From the NCBI RefSeq assembly GCF_019710475.1, contig NZ_JAJFAX010000003.1, positions 62,001 through 126,000 of the forward strand: a stretch of DNA of 64,000 nt, read 5' to 3'. Positions 40,389-50,565 of the stretch are shown one piece after another. Position 1 is the stretch's first letter, and every line of letters starts with the position of its first letter. The position numbers were made by a program, and so were the translations under genes. This DNA is from Glycomyces sp. TRM65418. GTDB taxonomy: Bacteria > Actinomycetota > Actinomycetes > Mycobacteriales > Micromonosporaceae. Under the pieces are notes generated by a model. That model worked only from the letters and a program-made list of their open reading frames with translations. It had not been told where the DNA came from and searched no databases.

Positions 40389-41870
40389 CTACACCAGGTG
40401 AGTCTCGGGCCCGACGAGCTCGCGCTCGCGCGGGTCCTTCCGCGATCCCGCGACGGTCGCCGCGTCGCCTTGGATGACCCGCTCGTGCAGGAGCGGGATC
40501 GCCGCGTCCGCGTTGAGGATCGCGGTCTCGGCGGCGAGCACCGCCGCGCGCCGCTCCTCGCCGGGCACGGCGGCCGAGGCCGTGTCGAGGGCGGCGTCCA
40601 CGCCCGCGTCCGAGACCTGCGAGAGGTTGAACGAGCCGACCGACGCGAAGTCGGAGTACATGTAGGCGACCGGGTCGCCCGAGTCGAGCACGGTCGCCCG
40701 GGAGAGCAGGAACGCGTCGAAGGCGCCGTCGAGCGCGTCGGCCTCGATGTTGGCGTACTCGCGGATGTCGAGCTCCACAGTGAAGCCGGCGTCTTGGAGC
40801 TGCTGCTGGAGGACCTGCGCCACTTCGGGCAGTTCGGCCCGGTCGGTGAAGGTGCCCAACGTGATCACGGTTCCCGCGACCGGGGCCGCGGCGGCGGGCT
40901 CGGTGCGCCCGGCGCGTTCGGCCGCCCACGGGATGGCCGGGCCGAGCAGGCCCTCGGCGAGGTCGGCGCGGCCGTCGTAGACGCCCTCGACGAGCGCGGC
41001 GGCGTCGATCGCCTCCCGGGCGGCGGCCCGCACGCCCGGGTCGCTGAAGGGGCCGCCGGAGCAGTTCAGGTAGAGCGTGCAGGTGCGCGGCATGGGCACT
41101 TCGGTGATCTGGTCCTCCTCCAGCAGTCCCGCCTGGGAGACCGGGATGGACTCGACGATGTCGGCCTCGCCCGCGCGGAGCCGTCCGGCCCGGGCGGTGC
41201 CGTCCGGGACGAAGGACGCGTCGATCCCGGCGGCCTCGACCTCGCCGCCCCACCAGTGGTCGTTGCGGTCCAGGGCGGCCGAGACGGTGCCGTCGACCGC
41301 CGTCAGGACGAACGCGCCGGTGCCCGCGCCGACGGGGTCGACGATGTCGCCTCGGTAGGCCTTCGCGGCGAGGATCGCCAGCTGCGGCGAGGAGAGGCGG
41401 TGGGGGAGGAGCGGGTCGGCTTCGGCGGTGGCGATGGTGACCGTGTTCCCGTTCGCCTCCACGGTGAGGTCCACGCCGTCGAGGATGCGCGGCTTCGGGG
41501 CGGCCTGCGCGGCGACGGCGAGCGAGTTGGCGACCGCTTCGGCGGTGAGGGGCGTGCCGTCGTGGAACTGCACGTCGTCCCGGAGGGTGAACGTCCACGC
41601 GGGGCCGTCCTGGACCCATTCGGTGGCGAGCCACGGCAGGGCGTCGCCGTCGGCGTCGAGTACCACGAGGGTTTCGGCGGTGGCCCAGCGGGACAGCTTG
41701 AACGCGTCGTCGGTCAGCGGCGACAGACCCGAACGGGGCGGCTGCATGTGGGCGACGCGGATCCGTCCGGACGCGCCGTTCCCCTCGGGCGATTCGGAGA
41801 AGCACGCGGCCAGGCCGAGGACCGGGGCGGCGGACGCGGCCGCGATGAGCGAACGACGGGAGACGGTCAA
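40389..41870 (-). CDS. Family 5 (peptide/nickel) solute-binding lipoprotein
   Basis: A 493-residue extracellular binding protein of ABC family 5. The signal SRRSLIAAASAAPVLGLAAC has twin arginines and an LAAC lipobox. Family features include WTFTLRDDVQFHDGTPLTAEAVANSL (residues about 90-115). The TTG at 41870 is chosen because GGAG lies 7 bases upstream and gives a clean signal peptide. An ATG at 41921 has no ribosome site. A Fur/Zur-like box lies at 41927-41945, just upstream. The ligand might be a zinc or nickel complex, peptide or metallophore; this is inference from the box. Confidence 0.82.
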   Translation of the reverse strand: MTVSRRSLIAAASAAPVLGLAACFSESPEGNGASGRIRVAHMQPPRSGLSPLTDDAFKLSRWATAETLVVLDADGDALPWLATEWVQDGPAWTFTLRDDVQFHDGTPLTAEAVANSLAVAAQAAPKPRILDGVDLTVEANGNTVTIATAEADPLLPHRLSSPQLAILAAKAYRGDIVDPVGAGTGAFVLTAVDGTVSAALDRNDHWWGGEVEAAGIDASFVPDGTARAGRLRAGEADIVESIPVSQAGLLEEDQITEVPMPRTCTLYLNCSGGPFSDPGVRAAAREAIDAAALVEGVYDGRADLAEGLLGPAIPWAAERAGRTEPAAAAPVAGTVITLGTFTDRAELPEVAQVLQQQLQDAGFTVELDIREYANIEADALDGAFDAFLLSRATVLDSGDPVAYMYSDFASVGSFNLSQVSDAGVDAALDTASAAVPGEERRAAVLAAETAILNADAAIPLLHERVIQGDAATVAGSRKDPRERELVGPETHLV

Positions 41871-41926
41871 GGGAGGACTCCAACGGGCGGGAGGGGCACG
41901 GACGATACGAAGCGGAACCATACAGA

Positions 41927-41945
41927 AATGAAAACCGTGTTCATT
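41927..41945. promoter_or_regulatory. Zur/Fur-like box in front of the leftward importer
   Basis: AATGAAAACCGTGTTCATT holds the 15-mer TGAAAACCGTGTTCA, a 7-1-7 inverted repeat with one mismatched pair, the geometry of Fur-family sites. It shares TGA-N3-CCG-N3-TCA with the box at 42325-42339. Confidence 0.55.
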
Positions 41946-42318
41946 TAGTCGAGCGGCCCGACTTGGTCCGGGTCACAGAACCGAAACCGCCTCACCTGTC
42001 ACGGCCCCGGGGGCGCCGCGGTCGCTCCTGGTGCGGTGGCGGCCGTTTCGCTGCGGCCGCGCCCCGGCGCTCGCGACCGTCTCCGCCCTCCCGTCCGCGG
42101 TACGGGGACGCCGTACAACCGTGACCGGACGAGCCGACGGCGGCGATGCGCCGCGGCCGTTCGTCTCCGCCGGAGCGCCGAGCTGCTCGGATTGCCGCGT
42201 CTGCATATGCGCATCTGCTTGGTATTCAAGCTCACTCGACTGCGGGCGGCCGCGTGGCCTGCGGCGACGACGTTGCGGGCGAGCGGATCGCGATGCAGGG
42301 GCACTGAGGACTCGATAA
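41946..42318. other. Divergent gap without a supported gene
   Basis: A stretch of 373 bases between the two metal-uptake arms. Both strands have only short or unlikely ORFs and no ribosome sites of note. It presumably carries parts of both promoters. No further repeats were recognised. Confidence 0.6.
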
Positions 42319-42340
42319 TGATAATGATTTCCGTTATCAT
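42319..42340. promoter_or_regulatory. Zur/Fur-like box in front of the anchored-repeat zinc operon
   Basis: AT-rich, with TGATAA (42319-42324) and TTATCA (42334-42339) as inverted arms and the 15-mer TGATTTCCGTTATCA at 42325-42339. A -10-like TATCAT (42335-42340) overlaps it. It lies 39 bases before the first gene of a zinc-type uptake operon, where a Zur site is expected. Confidence 0.65.
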
Positions 42341-42378
42341 GATCGTGCACCCCGTCCCAGAACCGCGAAGGAACCCCG

Positions 42379-44229
42379 ATGACCCTCGCCCCAGCAGTGC
42401 CGCGGACCGCCGCCCTCGCCGCGGCGCTCCTGCTGACCGCCCTCGCGGCGCCCGCTGCCGCCGAGACGACCCACGAGGGCCGCACGGTCCTCTCGGCCGG
42501 TCACACCGACGCCATGAAGGCCTACCTCGAAGGCGACCGGCTCGTCTTGCGCGTCAGCGACGACACCGGCGACACCCGAGTGGAGCGCGACCCCGAGGAG
42601 GTCCTCTTCCAGGTCCTGCCCGAGGCGGAGACGGCGATCCCGGAAGGGGGCATCCTGAGCTTCCTCGGCGAGCCGGGGGATCCGATGTGGCTGCTGCCCT
42701 TCACCCAGGACCACGACCTGCTGTGGCCGGGCTGGAGCACCGAGGCGCTGAAAGCCGGGCAGTTCCAAGGCGACCGGATCCAGATGAGCCTGGTGTCCGT
42801 CGAGGGCCCCGGCCACCTGGCCCTGTGGAGCCTCAGCAACTTCGGCTCCCCGAGCGTCCTCTTCAACTCGCGCGACGGCCTGCCGGACGCCGTCGACGTG
42901 AACGTCAACGCCCACGTCCACGCCGCGTGGGCCTTCACCGCCGAAGGCGAGTACACCCTCACCTGGAAGGTGAGCGGCACGCTCGCCGACGGCACCGCGG
43001 TCACCTCCGGAAACGTCGAGTACCGCTGGCACGTCGGCGAACTCCCCTCCGACGACCCCGGCGGCGGCGACCCCGGTGCTCCCGACCTCGGCGACCGCCT
43101 CGTCCTCGACCGCGGCCACGTCGACGTCTTCAACGCCGACGTCGACGGCGGCCGACTCGGTCTCGACGTGAAGGACGGCAGCAAGGTCCACGACGGCGAG
43201 GTCGTCCACCGCGACCCCGGTGACGTCGCCTTCCACGTCGTTCCCGACACCGAGACCACGCTGACCGAGGCGCAGCTGTCCATGCCCGGCTGGGACGTGC
43301 TCGGCGAGGCCGGCGACACCGTCTGGCTCCTGCCCGACGTCGACCAGGCCGGCAAGCTGTTCGCGGGCTGGTCGACCGAGGGCATCGCCGCCGACGAACT
43401 CGCCGAGGACCGGATCTCGCTGGCGCTCAGCGGCGCCGAAGGCCCCGGCGACCTCAAGATGTTCCAGGTGGACGACTTCGGCCAGGCCACGCTCCTGGTC
43501 GACTCCGGCGACGGCGTCCCCGACCGCATCGACACCCCCGCCAGGACGCACGCGCACGCCAACTGGATCTTCACCGAACCGGGCGTCTACACGCTCACCT
43601 GGCGGGCGGAGACCACGCTCGCCGACGGCACCCGGGTCGCCTCGGATCCCGAGGAGTACGTCTTCGTCGTCGACGAGTGGCCCGCCGACGACCCGGGCAC
43701 CGGCGGCCCGGGCGGACCCGGCGGCCCCGGCGACCCCGACCTCGAGAACACCCAGACCATCACGGCCACGGTGGACACCGATACGGGCGGACTGGTCATC
43801 AGCGTCGACCCGAACGACCGCGACGTCGTCCTCCCCGCCCTGGCGCTCGACAGCACCGCCACCCGCTGGGCCGCCGAGGGCGAACTGCGCCCGGTCACCG
43901 TCACCGACACCCGCTCGGCCGACCCCGGCTGGAACGCCGCCGCACAGGTGTCCCAGTTCGCGAGCGCCGACGGCGGCTTCAGCGGCGCCCACCTGGGCTG
44001 GCTCCCCGGCGTCGTCTCCACCGGCGAGCGCCAGCAGGTCACGCCCGGCCCCGCCGTGGCGGGCCTCCTCGACGGCGGCCCCGGCCTGTCCACCTCGCAG
44101 ATCCTCGCCGTAGCCACGGCCGGGTCCGGCAAGGGCACCTGCGTGCTCGACGCCGACCTCCGTCTGGACCTGCCCACCGATGTCGAGTCCGGCACCTACA
44201 CCGCACTCGTCACGTTCACCGCAATCTGA
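42379..44229 (+). CDS. Surface protein with two anchored-repeat (choice-of-anchor M) domains
   Basis: A 616-residue exported protein. A signal peptide ends near residue 33 (LAAPAAA). Two repeats of the anchored-repeat ABC-transporter-associated type follow: residues about 40-220 (LSAGHTDAMK...GEPGDPMWLLP...NAHVHAAWAFT) and 235-430 (LDRGHVDVFN...GEAGDTVWLLP...RTHAHANWIFT). Gly/Pro linkers separate them, and a C-terminal domain (440-616) follows. His-rich motifs (HVHAAW, HAHANW) suggest metal binding. No LPxTG or final membrane helix is seen, so anchoring may be by a partner. GAAGGAA precedes ATG 42379. It is probably Zur-controlled. Confidence 0.85.
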   Translation: MTLAPAVPRTAALAAALLLTALAAPAAAETTHEGRTVLSAGHTDAMKAYLEGDRLVLRVSDDTGDTRVERDPEEVLFQVLPEAETAIPEGGILSFLGEPGDPMWLLPFTQDHDLLWPGWSTEALKAGQFQGDRIQMSLVSVEGPGHLALWSLSNFGSPSVLFNSRDGLPDAVDVNVNAHVHAAWAFTAEGEYTLTWKVSGTLADGTAVTSGNVEYRWHVGELPSDDPGGGDPGAPDLGDRLVLDRGHVDVFNADVDGGRLGLDVKDGSKVHDGEVVHRDPGDVAFHVVPDTETTLTEAQLSMPGWDVLGEAGDTVWLLPDVDQAGKLFAGWSTEGIAADELAEDRISLALSGAEGPGDLKMFQVDDFGQATLLVDSGDGVPDRIDTPARTHAHANWIFTEPGVYTLTWRAETTLADGTRVASDPEEYVFVVDEWPADDPGTGGPGGPGGPGDPDLENTQTITATVDTDTGGLVISVDPNDRDVVLPALALDSTATRWAAEGELRPVTVTDTRSADPGWNAAAQVSQFASADGGFSGAHLGWLPGVVSTGERQQVTPGPAVAGLLDGGPGLSTSQILAVATAGSGKGTCVLDADLRLDLPTDVESGTYTALVTFTAI

Positions 44230-44249
44230 ACACCGAGAAGGGAACCCCC

Positions 44250-44894
44250 TTGCGAACCACCGCACAGTACTCGGCAGCGGCCGCTGCCGCAGCCGCCGCC
44301 GCGGTCCTCACCGCCGCTCCCGCCACCGCCGCCGAAACCCGATGCGCGATCCTGTCCGAAGGCCACGTCGACGTCTTCGGCCTCGCCTACGAGGAAGGCG
44401 AACTCGAGCTTCACGTCCACGACGGCGAGAACGACGTCGAATACGCGCCGCACGAGGTGCTCCTCCAGGTCGCCGACGAGGCCCAGACCACGGTCCCGGC
44501 CGACTACGGCTTCATCGGCGCGCCCGGCTCCAAGGTCTGGATCCTCCCCGACACCGATGTCGAGGGCCTGCTCTTCGCGGGCTGGGGCGCCGAGGAGATC
44601 GCCGCAGGCGACTTCGTCGACGACACCGTCACCTTCACCGTCCACGACGCCGAGGGCCGCGGCGACGTCGCCCTCTACACCGTGGACGACTTCGGCGGCG
44701 CGGACGTCCTGTTCGACTCCGACGAGGGCGCCGGCTCCTGGGACGCCACCGCCGGCAGCCACGGCCACATGAACTGGGCCTTCACCAAGGCGGGCCTCTA
44801 CAGGTTCACCGTCGAAGCCGAAGGCGTCGACGCGGCGACCGGCGAGGCGGTCTCGACCGGCGAGGTCGACTACTGGTTCTGGGTCGAGGCCTAG
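44250..44894 (+). CDS. Single anchored-repeat domain protein
   Basis: A 214-residue exported protein. The Ala-rich signal peptide ends near APATAA. One anchored-repeat domain fills the rest: LSEGHVDVFGLAYEEGELELHVHDGE, GAPGSKVWILPDTD and AGSHGHMNWAFTKAGLYRFT. The TTG at 44250 has GAGAAGGGAA upstream. The neighbouring genes are of the same family and the gene is in the same run, 20 bases after the two-repeat protein. The histidines (HVD, HVH, HGHMNW) may bind zinc. Confidence 0.82.
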   Translation: MRTTAQYSAAAAAAAAAAVLTAAPATAAETRCAILSEGHVDVFGLAYEEGELELHVHDGENDVEYAPHEVLLQVADEAQTTVPADYGFIGAPGSKVWILPDTDVEGLLFAGWGAEEIAAGDFVDDTVTFTVHDAEGRGDVALYTVDDFGGADVLFDSDEGAGSWDATAGSHGHMNWAFTKAGLYRFTVEAEGVDAATGEAVSTGEVDYWFWVEA

Positions 44895-44896
44895 TC

Positions 44897-45523
44897 ATGC
44901 GAAACCTCACGAAACCCGCCATCGCGGCCGCCGCGCTCGGCGCCGCCGCCGCGCTCCTGTTCGCCGGGACCGCCCAGGCCGCCACCACGGTCGGTTCCGG
45001 CCACGTCGACGTGCTCGCAATCGCGTACGACGATACGGCGAACCGGCTCGATCTGGACGTGGCGTTCGCGAACGGCTCGCACGCCGAACCGGCCGACGTG
45101 CTCTTCGACGTCCACAGCGGACATCAAGTGACCACGTCCAGCGCCCAGTCCTGCCGCTGGGACGCCGGCGCCAACTGGGTCCTCCCGAGGACGCAGGCCA
45201 CCGGGAAGATCTGGGCCGGCTGGAACACCGACGGCCTCGATCGGACCGACTTCGGCGGCGGCGTGCAGGCCGAACTCGTGTCCTACACCGCCCCGGCGGG
45301 CGGACACCTGGCGGTGTACGACTCGACGACCGGCACGCCCCGCCTCCACACCGACCCGGCCTGCGGCGCCGGCGCCATCGCGATCACCGAATCGCACCAC
45401 CACCCGACCTGGCTCTTCACCGAGCCCGGCACGTACACGCTGACCATGCGGCTCAGCGGCACCCACGCCGTCGACGGCCCGGTGACCTCCGACCAGGTCA
45501 CCTACACCTTCGACGTCGGTTAG
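44897..45523 (+). CDS. Single anchored-repeat domain protein, smaller paralogue
   Basis: A 208-residue exported protein with a signal peptide (IAAAALGAAAALLFAGTAQA). The repeat domain is divergent: VGSGHVDVLAIAYDDTANRL, then two cysteines (QSCRWDAG and DPACGAG) that may form a disulfide, and TESHHHPTWLFTEPGTYTLTMRL with a His triplet. It starts 2 bases after the previous stop, so coupling is likely. It is the third member of the family in a row. Confidence 0.82.
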   Translation: MRNLTKPAIAAAALGAAAALLFAGTAQAATTVGSGHVDVLAIAYDDTANRLDLDVAFANGSHAEPADVLFDVHSGHQVTTSSAQSCRWDAGANWVLPRTQATGKIWAGWNTDGLDRTDFGGGVQAELVSYTAPAGGHLAVYDSTTGTPRLHTDPACGAGAIAITESHHHPTWLFTEPGTYTLTMRLSGTHAVDGPVTSDQVTYTFDVG

Positions 45524-45548
45524 CAGACCGAGTTCCTCCCCACAGGAC

Positions 45549-45614
45549 GCGGGACGGTCCCCGCGCCCGGCGAAGCCCGCCAGCCGAGCATTCGCACCGC
45601 CGGGACCGTCCCGC
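45549..45614. repeat. 13-bp inverted repeat with a 40-base loop
   Basis: GCGGGACGGTCCC (45549-45561) and its exact reverse complement (45602-45614) lie in the 114-bp gap between the small anchor protein and the next operon gene. It could form an intra-operon RNA stem, a partial terminator or a processing site. Confidence 0.6.
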
Positions 45615-45637
45615 CCCCCGACCCGAGAGTCCCCCCC

Positions 45638-46819
45638 GTGAAACCCATCTCCGCGTTCGGCCGCACCGTCCTGAGCGCTGCCGTGCCGACGGCCGCCCTC
45701 CTGGCGACCGTCCTCCTCGCCGCGGGCGGCGCCACCGCCCAAGCGACGACCGAGGAGGAGCCCGCCGCCGTCACCTGGGGCGTCAACCCGTCCGGCCAGG
45801 ACGGACCGGACGGCCGCGCCGCCTTCGACTACGCGCTCGACCCCGGCGCCACCCTCGTCGACTTCGTCGGCGTCTCCAACTTCGGCACCGAGCCGATCAC
45901 GGTGCAGCTGTACGCGTCCGACGCCTACACGACCGAGACCGGCGCCTTCGACCTCCTGCCCTCGGACGAGGCGCCGATCGACGTCGGATCGTGGATCGGC
46001 TTCAACGAGCAGACGCTCGCCATCGCCCCCGGAACCCGGCTCGACGTGCCCTTCGCGCTCACCGTCCCGGCCGACGCCACCCCCGGCGACCACGTGGGCG
46101 GCATCGTCGCGGCCGTCGTCGAGGCGGCCACCGACGCGAGCGGCAACGAGATCCTCGTCGAGCGGCGCGTGGGCGCCCGCGTCCACCTCCGCGTCTCCGG
46201 CGAACTCGACCCCGAGCTCACCCCCGAGCTCGGCCACGTGAGCTACCACTACGAGTGGAACCCGGTCGAGCCCGGATCGGTCTCCTTCGAGTACGCCGTC
46301 GAGAACGCGGGCAACGTGCGCCTCCAAGGCCGACTCGTCGCCCGGATCGGCGGCCCCTGGGACCTGCTCGCGCACGAGGTCGTCCTCGCGGAGCTGCCCC
46401 AGATCCTCCCCGGCGACCGGTTCGAGGGCACCGCCGAGATCGACGCCGTCTGGCCGCTCGCGTACCTGGACGCGGCACTGATCGTCCGCCCCGAACCGGT
46501 CGACGAGGCCGACACGGCGTCCCGGCTCATACCCCGCAGCGAGGAGGCGGGCCTGTGGGCGCCGCCATGGCCGCAGGCGGCCGTCGCCGCCGCGGCGGCC
46601 CTGCTGATCGGGATCGCCGTCAAGACCCGCAAGCGGAAGCGCCGCAACCGCACGCGCGTCGCCGCCGAACCCGCCCCGGAGCCCCCTCCCGCCGACGAAG
46701 GCGACCGCACGCCCGAGCCTCCCGCCGAACCCGCGGACGCGGCCGACACCGCACCCGGTGAAGCCGCACCCGCCCCGGACCCCGCCGCCGCGCACCCGAA
46801 GGAGCCCACCGCCCCATGA
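45638..46819 (+). CDS. DUF916-like cell-surface protein with C-terminal membrane helix
   Basis: A 393-residue exported protein. The signal ends near TAQA. The body resembles the DUF916/WxL-associated peptidoglycan-binding module (WGVNPSG...FDYALDPGATLVDFVGVSNFG, SWIGFNEQTLAIAPGTRLDVPFALTVPADATPGDHVGGIVA). A membrane helix (AAVAAAAALLIGIAVKT) and a long Pro/Glu-rich tail (about 345-393) end it. GTG 45638 starts it. Its stop overlaps the start of the ZnuA-like gene (ATGA). It may help display or stabilise the anchored zinc-binding proteins. Confidence 0.75.
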   Translation: MKPISAFGRTVLSAAVPTAALLATVLLAAGGATAQATTEEEPAAVTWGVNPSGQDGPDGRAAFDYALDPGATLVDFVGVSNFGTEPITVQLYASDAYTTETGAFDLLPSDEAPIDVGSWIGFNEQTLAIAPGTRLDVPFALTVPADATPGDHVGGIVAAVVEAATDASGNEILVERRVGARVHLRVSGELDPELTPELGHVSYHYEWNPVEPGSVSFEYAVENAGNVRLQGRLVARIGGPWDLLAHEVVLAELPQILPGDRFEGTAEIDAVWPLAYLDAALIVRPEPVDEADTASRLIPRSEEAGLWAPPWPQAAVAAAAALLIGIAVKTRKRKRRNRTRVAAEPAPEPPPADEGDRTPEPPAEPADAADTAPGEAAPAPDPAAAHPKEPTAP

Positions 46820-48342
46820 GCCACCGCACCGCGCGCCGCGCCGCCACGACACACCCGCGCGCCCTCGCCGCCCTGGCCGCGGCCGTGCCGCTCGCCCTGA
46901 CCGGGTGCTCGGCCTCCGCGGACGCCGACGGCCTGCAAGTCGTCGTCACCACCGAGATCATCAAGAACTGGACCGAGATCGTCGGCGGCGACCGCGTCGC
47001 CGTCGAGACCGTCGTCCCGCCCGGAGGCGACCCGCACTCCTACGAACCCAGCCCCAACGACGCCGCCAAGGTCGCCCGCGCCGATCTCGCGTTCACCAAC
47101 CACCTGCTGCTCGAAGACCACCCGCTCATCAAGCTCTTCGACGCCAACGTGCCCCAAGACGCCCCCAACCTCTCCCTCGCCGAGAACGCCGAACCCTACG
47201 GCGCCAAGCTCATCCCGCTCGTCGAGGACGTCGGCCTCGACGTCGTCTGGCTCGGGTTCGGCGTGCGAGGCGAGACCGAGACCCGCACGGCCGAGACCGG
47301 CATCCGCCTCACCGAGGCGACCGGTCCGGGCGAGGTCGCCATGTTCCTCACCGACGCCTTCGGGACCCCCGAGATCTACTGGAACACCGCCGACGGCCTC
47401 ACCGACGCCGACGTGATCACCCTCCCGCCCGAGGCGCACACCCACGTCAACTGGACCTTCACCGAGCCCGGCGTGTACGAGCTGACGACCGAGGCCACGG
47501 TCGCCGACGACGGACGGACCGCCGAGATCGGCGAAGCCGCCTTCACGTTCGCCGTCGGAGTCAACCCCCGCGAGGTCCGCGAGGGCGCGACGATCCTCGA
47601 CGACGGCCACACCGACATCACCGCCGACCTCGACACCGAGCGCTTCGTGGTCCGCGACGACGAGCGCGGCGACCTCGCGCCCGCCGACGTGGTCATCGAC
47701 GTGCCCACCCGCTCCCTCGAGGCGATCCCCGACGCCGAGGCCTTCGCGTTCCTCGGCGAGCCGGGCCAGGAGCTCTACCAGCTGCCGCAGGCGGTGCTCG
47801 GCAAGCACGTCCACGGCGAGATCGACCCGCACCTGTGGCAGAACGTCGCCAACGCCAAGGCCTACGTCGGGGTGATCGCCGACGCGCTCATCGAGATCGA
47901 TCCCGACGGCCGCGACGCCTACGAGGCCAACCGCGACGCCTACCTCGCCGAGCTCGACGAGCTCGACGCCGAGGTCGCGGCCGCGATCGAATCCATCCCG
48001 GAGGCGAACCGCCAGCTCGTGACCACGCACGACGCCTTCGGCTACCTCGCCGACCGCTACGGCATGCAGGTCGCCGGGTTCGTCGTCCCCAACCCCGCCG
48101 CCGAACCCAGCGCCAAGCAGGTCGAGGCCCTCACCGAGACCATCGCCGACCTGCAGGTCCAGGCCGTGTTCGTGGAACCGAACCTCCACGCCCGCGCCGG
48201 AGTCCTCCGCCAGGTCGCCGAGGACCAGGGCGTCCAGGTGTGCACCCTCCACGGCGACGCCCTGCCCGAAGACGCACCCACCTATATCGACATGATGCGG
48301 CAGAACGCCTCCGAGCTGAGCCGCTGCCTGGGAGGAAACTGA
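46816..48342 (+). CDS. ZnuA-like zinc-binding lipoprotein split by an anchored-repeat domain
   Basis: A 508-residue lipoprotein (lipobox LTGC, Cys31). Residues 38-138 are the N-half of a cluster 9 metal-binding protein, with His74 in DPHSYEP. Residues about 139-328 are an inserted anchored-repeat domain (TEATGPGEVAMFLTD, HTHVNWTFTEPGVYELT, GEPGQELYQLP). The second half resumes near 329 (VHGEIDPHLWQNV with His339, TTHDAFGYLADRYG, EPNLHARAGVL). So the domain interrupts the binding protein between lobes. This is the layout of anchored-repeat-type ABC transporter substrate-binding proteins. It is followed by the LPxTG protein after an ATGA-type overlap. Confidence 0.88.
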   Translation: MSHRTARRAATTHPRALAALAAAVPLALTGCSASADADGLQVVVTTEIIKNWTEIVGGDRVAVETVVPPGGDPHSYEPSPNDAAKVARADLAFTNHLLLEDHPLIKLFDANVPQDAPNLSLAENAEPYGAKLIPLVEDVGLDVVWLGFGVRGETETRTAETGIRLTEATGPGEVAMFLTDAFGTPEIYWNTADGLTDADVITLPPEAHTHVNWTFTEPGVYELTTEATVADDGRTAEIGEAAFTFAVGVNPREVREGATILDDGHTDITADLDTERFVVRDDERGDLAPADVVIDVPTRSLEAIPDAEAFAFLGEPGQELYQLPQAVLGKHVHGEIDPHLWQNVANAKAYVGVIADALIEIDPDGRDAYEANRDAYLAELDELDAEVAAAIESIPEANRQLVTTHDAFGYLADRYGMQVAGFVVPNPAAEPSAKQVEALTETIADLQVQAVFVEPNLHARAGVLRQVAEDQGVQVCTLHGDALPEDAPTYIDMMRQNASELSRCLGGN

Positions 48343-49794
48343 TGCAGCACCGACCGAAGCGCCGCGCCGCGGCGCTCACCGGAGCCGTCGCACTGGCGGC
48401 CGGTCTCACCGCGGGCGCGCCCGCGAACGCGCAGACCCCCGAGGGGCGAGCCGCCGAAGGACTCGCGGCGCTCGCGACCTCCGGCTCCCGGCTGGAGATC
48501 GACGCCCCCGCCGCGCTGGAGACGACCCCCTCGATCGTCCCCGAACGCGAGGACTTCGCGTTCCTCGGCGAGCCGGGCGACCTCGTCTGGCTCGCCGGGA
48601 CCACCGACGGGCAGACGTTCCCGACCCTCGACGCGAGCGACGCCGACACCGACGTCACCCTCGCACTGGAGAAGACCGGCGGACCGGGTGAGGCCCGGCT
48701 CTACACGTTCGAAGGCGCCGGCTTCGCCGATCCGCTCGCCTCCACCGCGGACGGCGGCTCGTTCACCCTCGCAGCGGGGACCACCACCCCCGTCGTCCTC
48801 GCCGTCGACGAGCCCGGACAGTACACACTGGAACTCATCGCCCGCGGGGAGGGCACGGCCGAGCGCTCCGCGCCCGCCGCGGTGACCGCCGCCTACCGCC
48901 TCACCGCCGAGGACGTCACCGCCGCGGAGGCGCAGGCGATCGTCGTCGGCGACGGCGCCTCCCAGGACGACGGCGCCACCGGCGGCGCGCAGGCGGCCGC
49001 CTCATGCGAGGTGGTCGGCGACGGCCATGTCGACATCGGCCCCCGCTTCGTCGACGGCGAGTGGACCGTCCAGTTGCGCGACGACCGCGCCGCCGAGTCG
49101 GTCTGGCGCGACCTCGCCGACACCGTCGTCCACGTGCCCGACGCGGCCCGGTTCCCCATCCCCGAAGGCGACTACGGCTTCCTCGGCGAGCCCGGCCGGG
49201 AGATCTACATGCTCCCGCAGGTCCAGGCCTCCGGGATCGTCTGGCCCGGCTGGAACACCCAGGACCCGAGCGTGATCGAGGCCGTCCCCGGCTCGGTCGA
49301 CTGGAACCTCACCGCCGTCGACGGGCCCGGCGCGTTCACCCTGTTCCTCACCGGCACCTTCGGCGGCGCCGACATCCTGTTCGACTCGGCCGACGCCCTG
49401 CCCCAGACCGTCGCGGTCCCGCGCAACACCCACGCCCACGGCAACTGGACCTTCTCCGAAGCCGGGATCTACCGCCTGAGCATCGAGTTCACCGCCACCA
49501 CCGCCGACGGCGAGACGGTGACCGACAGCGCCGAGATCCAGCTCGCCGTCGGCGACGCCACCGACCCGAGCGACGCCTGCACCGGCGGCGGCAGCGGCTC
49601 GGGCGGCGACGACGACGAGGACGACGAGGGCGGCTTCCTGCCCACCACGGGCACCGGCTGGCTCCTGTGGGGGCTCGGCGCGGCCGCGCTCGCCGTCATC
49701 GTCGGCGCCGTGATCATGGCCGCCACCCGCAAGCGCCGCACCGTCGAGGGCACCGCGGACAGCGCTGCGGGAGGCAAGGCCGCCGGAGGCCCCG

Positions 49795-49805
<11 letters not shown>
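48342..49805 (+). CDS. LPxTG-anchored repeat protein of the zinc importer
   Basis: A 487-residue cell-wall-anchored protein. The signal peptide ends near residue 30 (APANA). The first part contains a degraded repeat (FLGEPGDLVWLAG) and the second (about 220-405) a good anchored-repeat domain with CEVVGDGHVDIGPRF, FLGEPGREIYMLPQV and THAHGNWTFSEAG. The C-terminus has an acidic stretch, the sortase motif LPTTG (433-437), a membrane helix and a basic tail. GGAGGAA precedes ATG 48342. Its end overlaps the ATPase start by 11 bases. Confidence 0.88.

Positions 49806-50561
<756 letters not shown>

Positions 50562-50565
<4 letters not shown>

Noticed and set aside
41946-42310. A small zinc-responsive ribosomal protein gene in the divergent gap, as often seen in Zur regulons
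   Set aside because: No frame shows ribosomal protein motifs (L31, L33, L36, S14) or a ribosome site.
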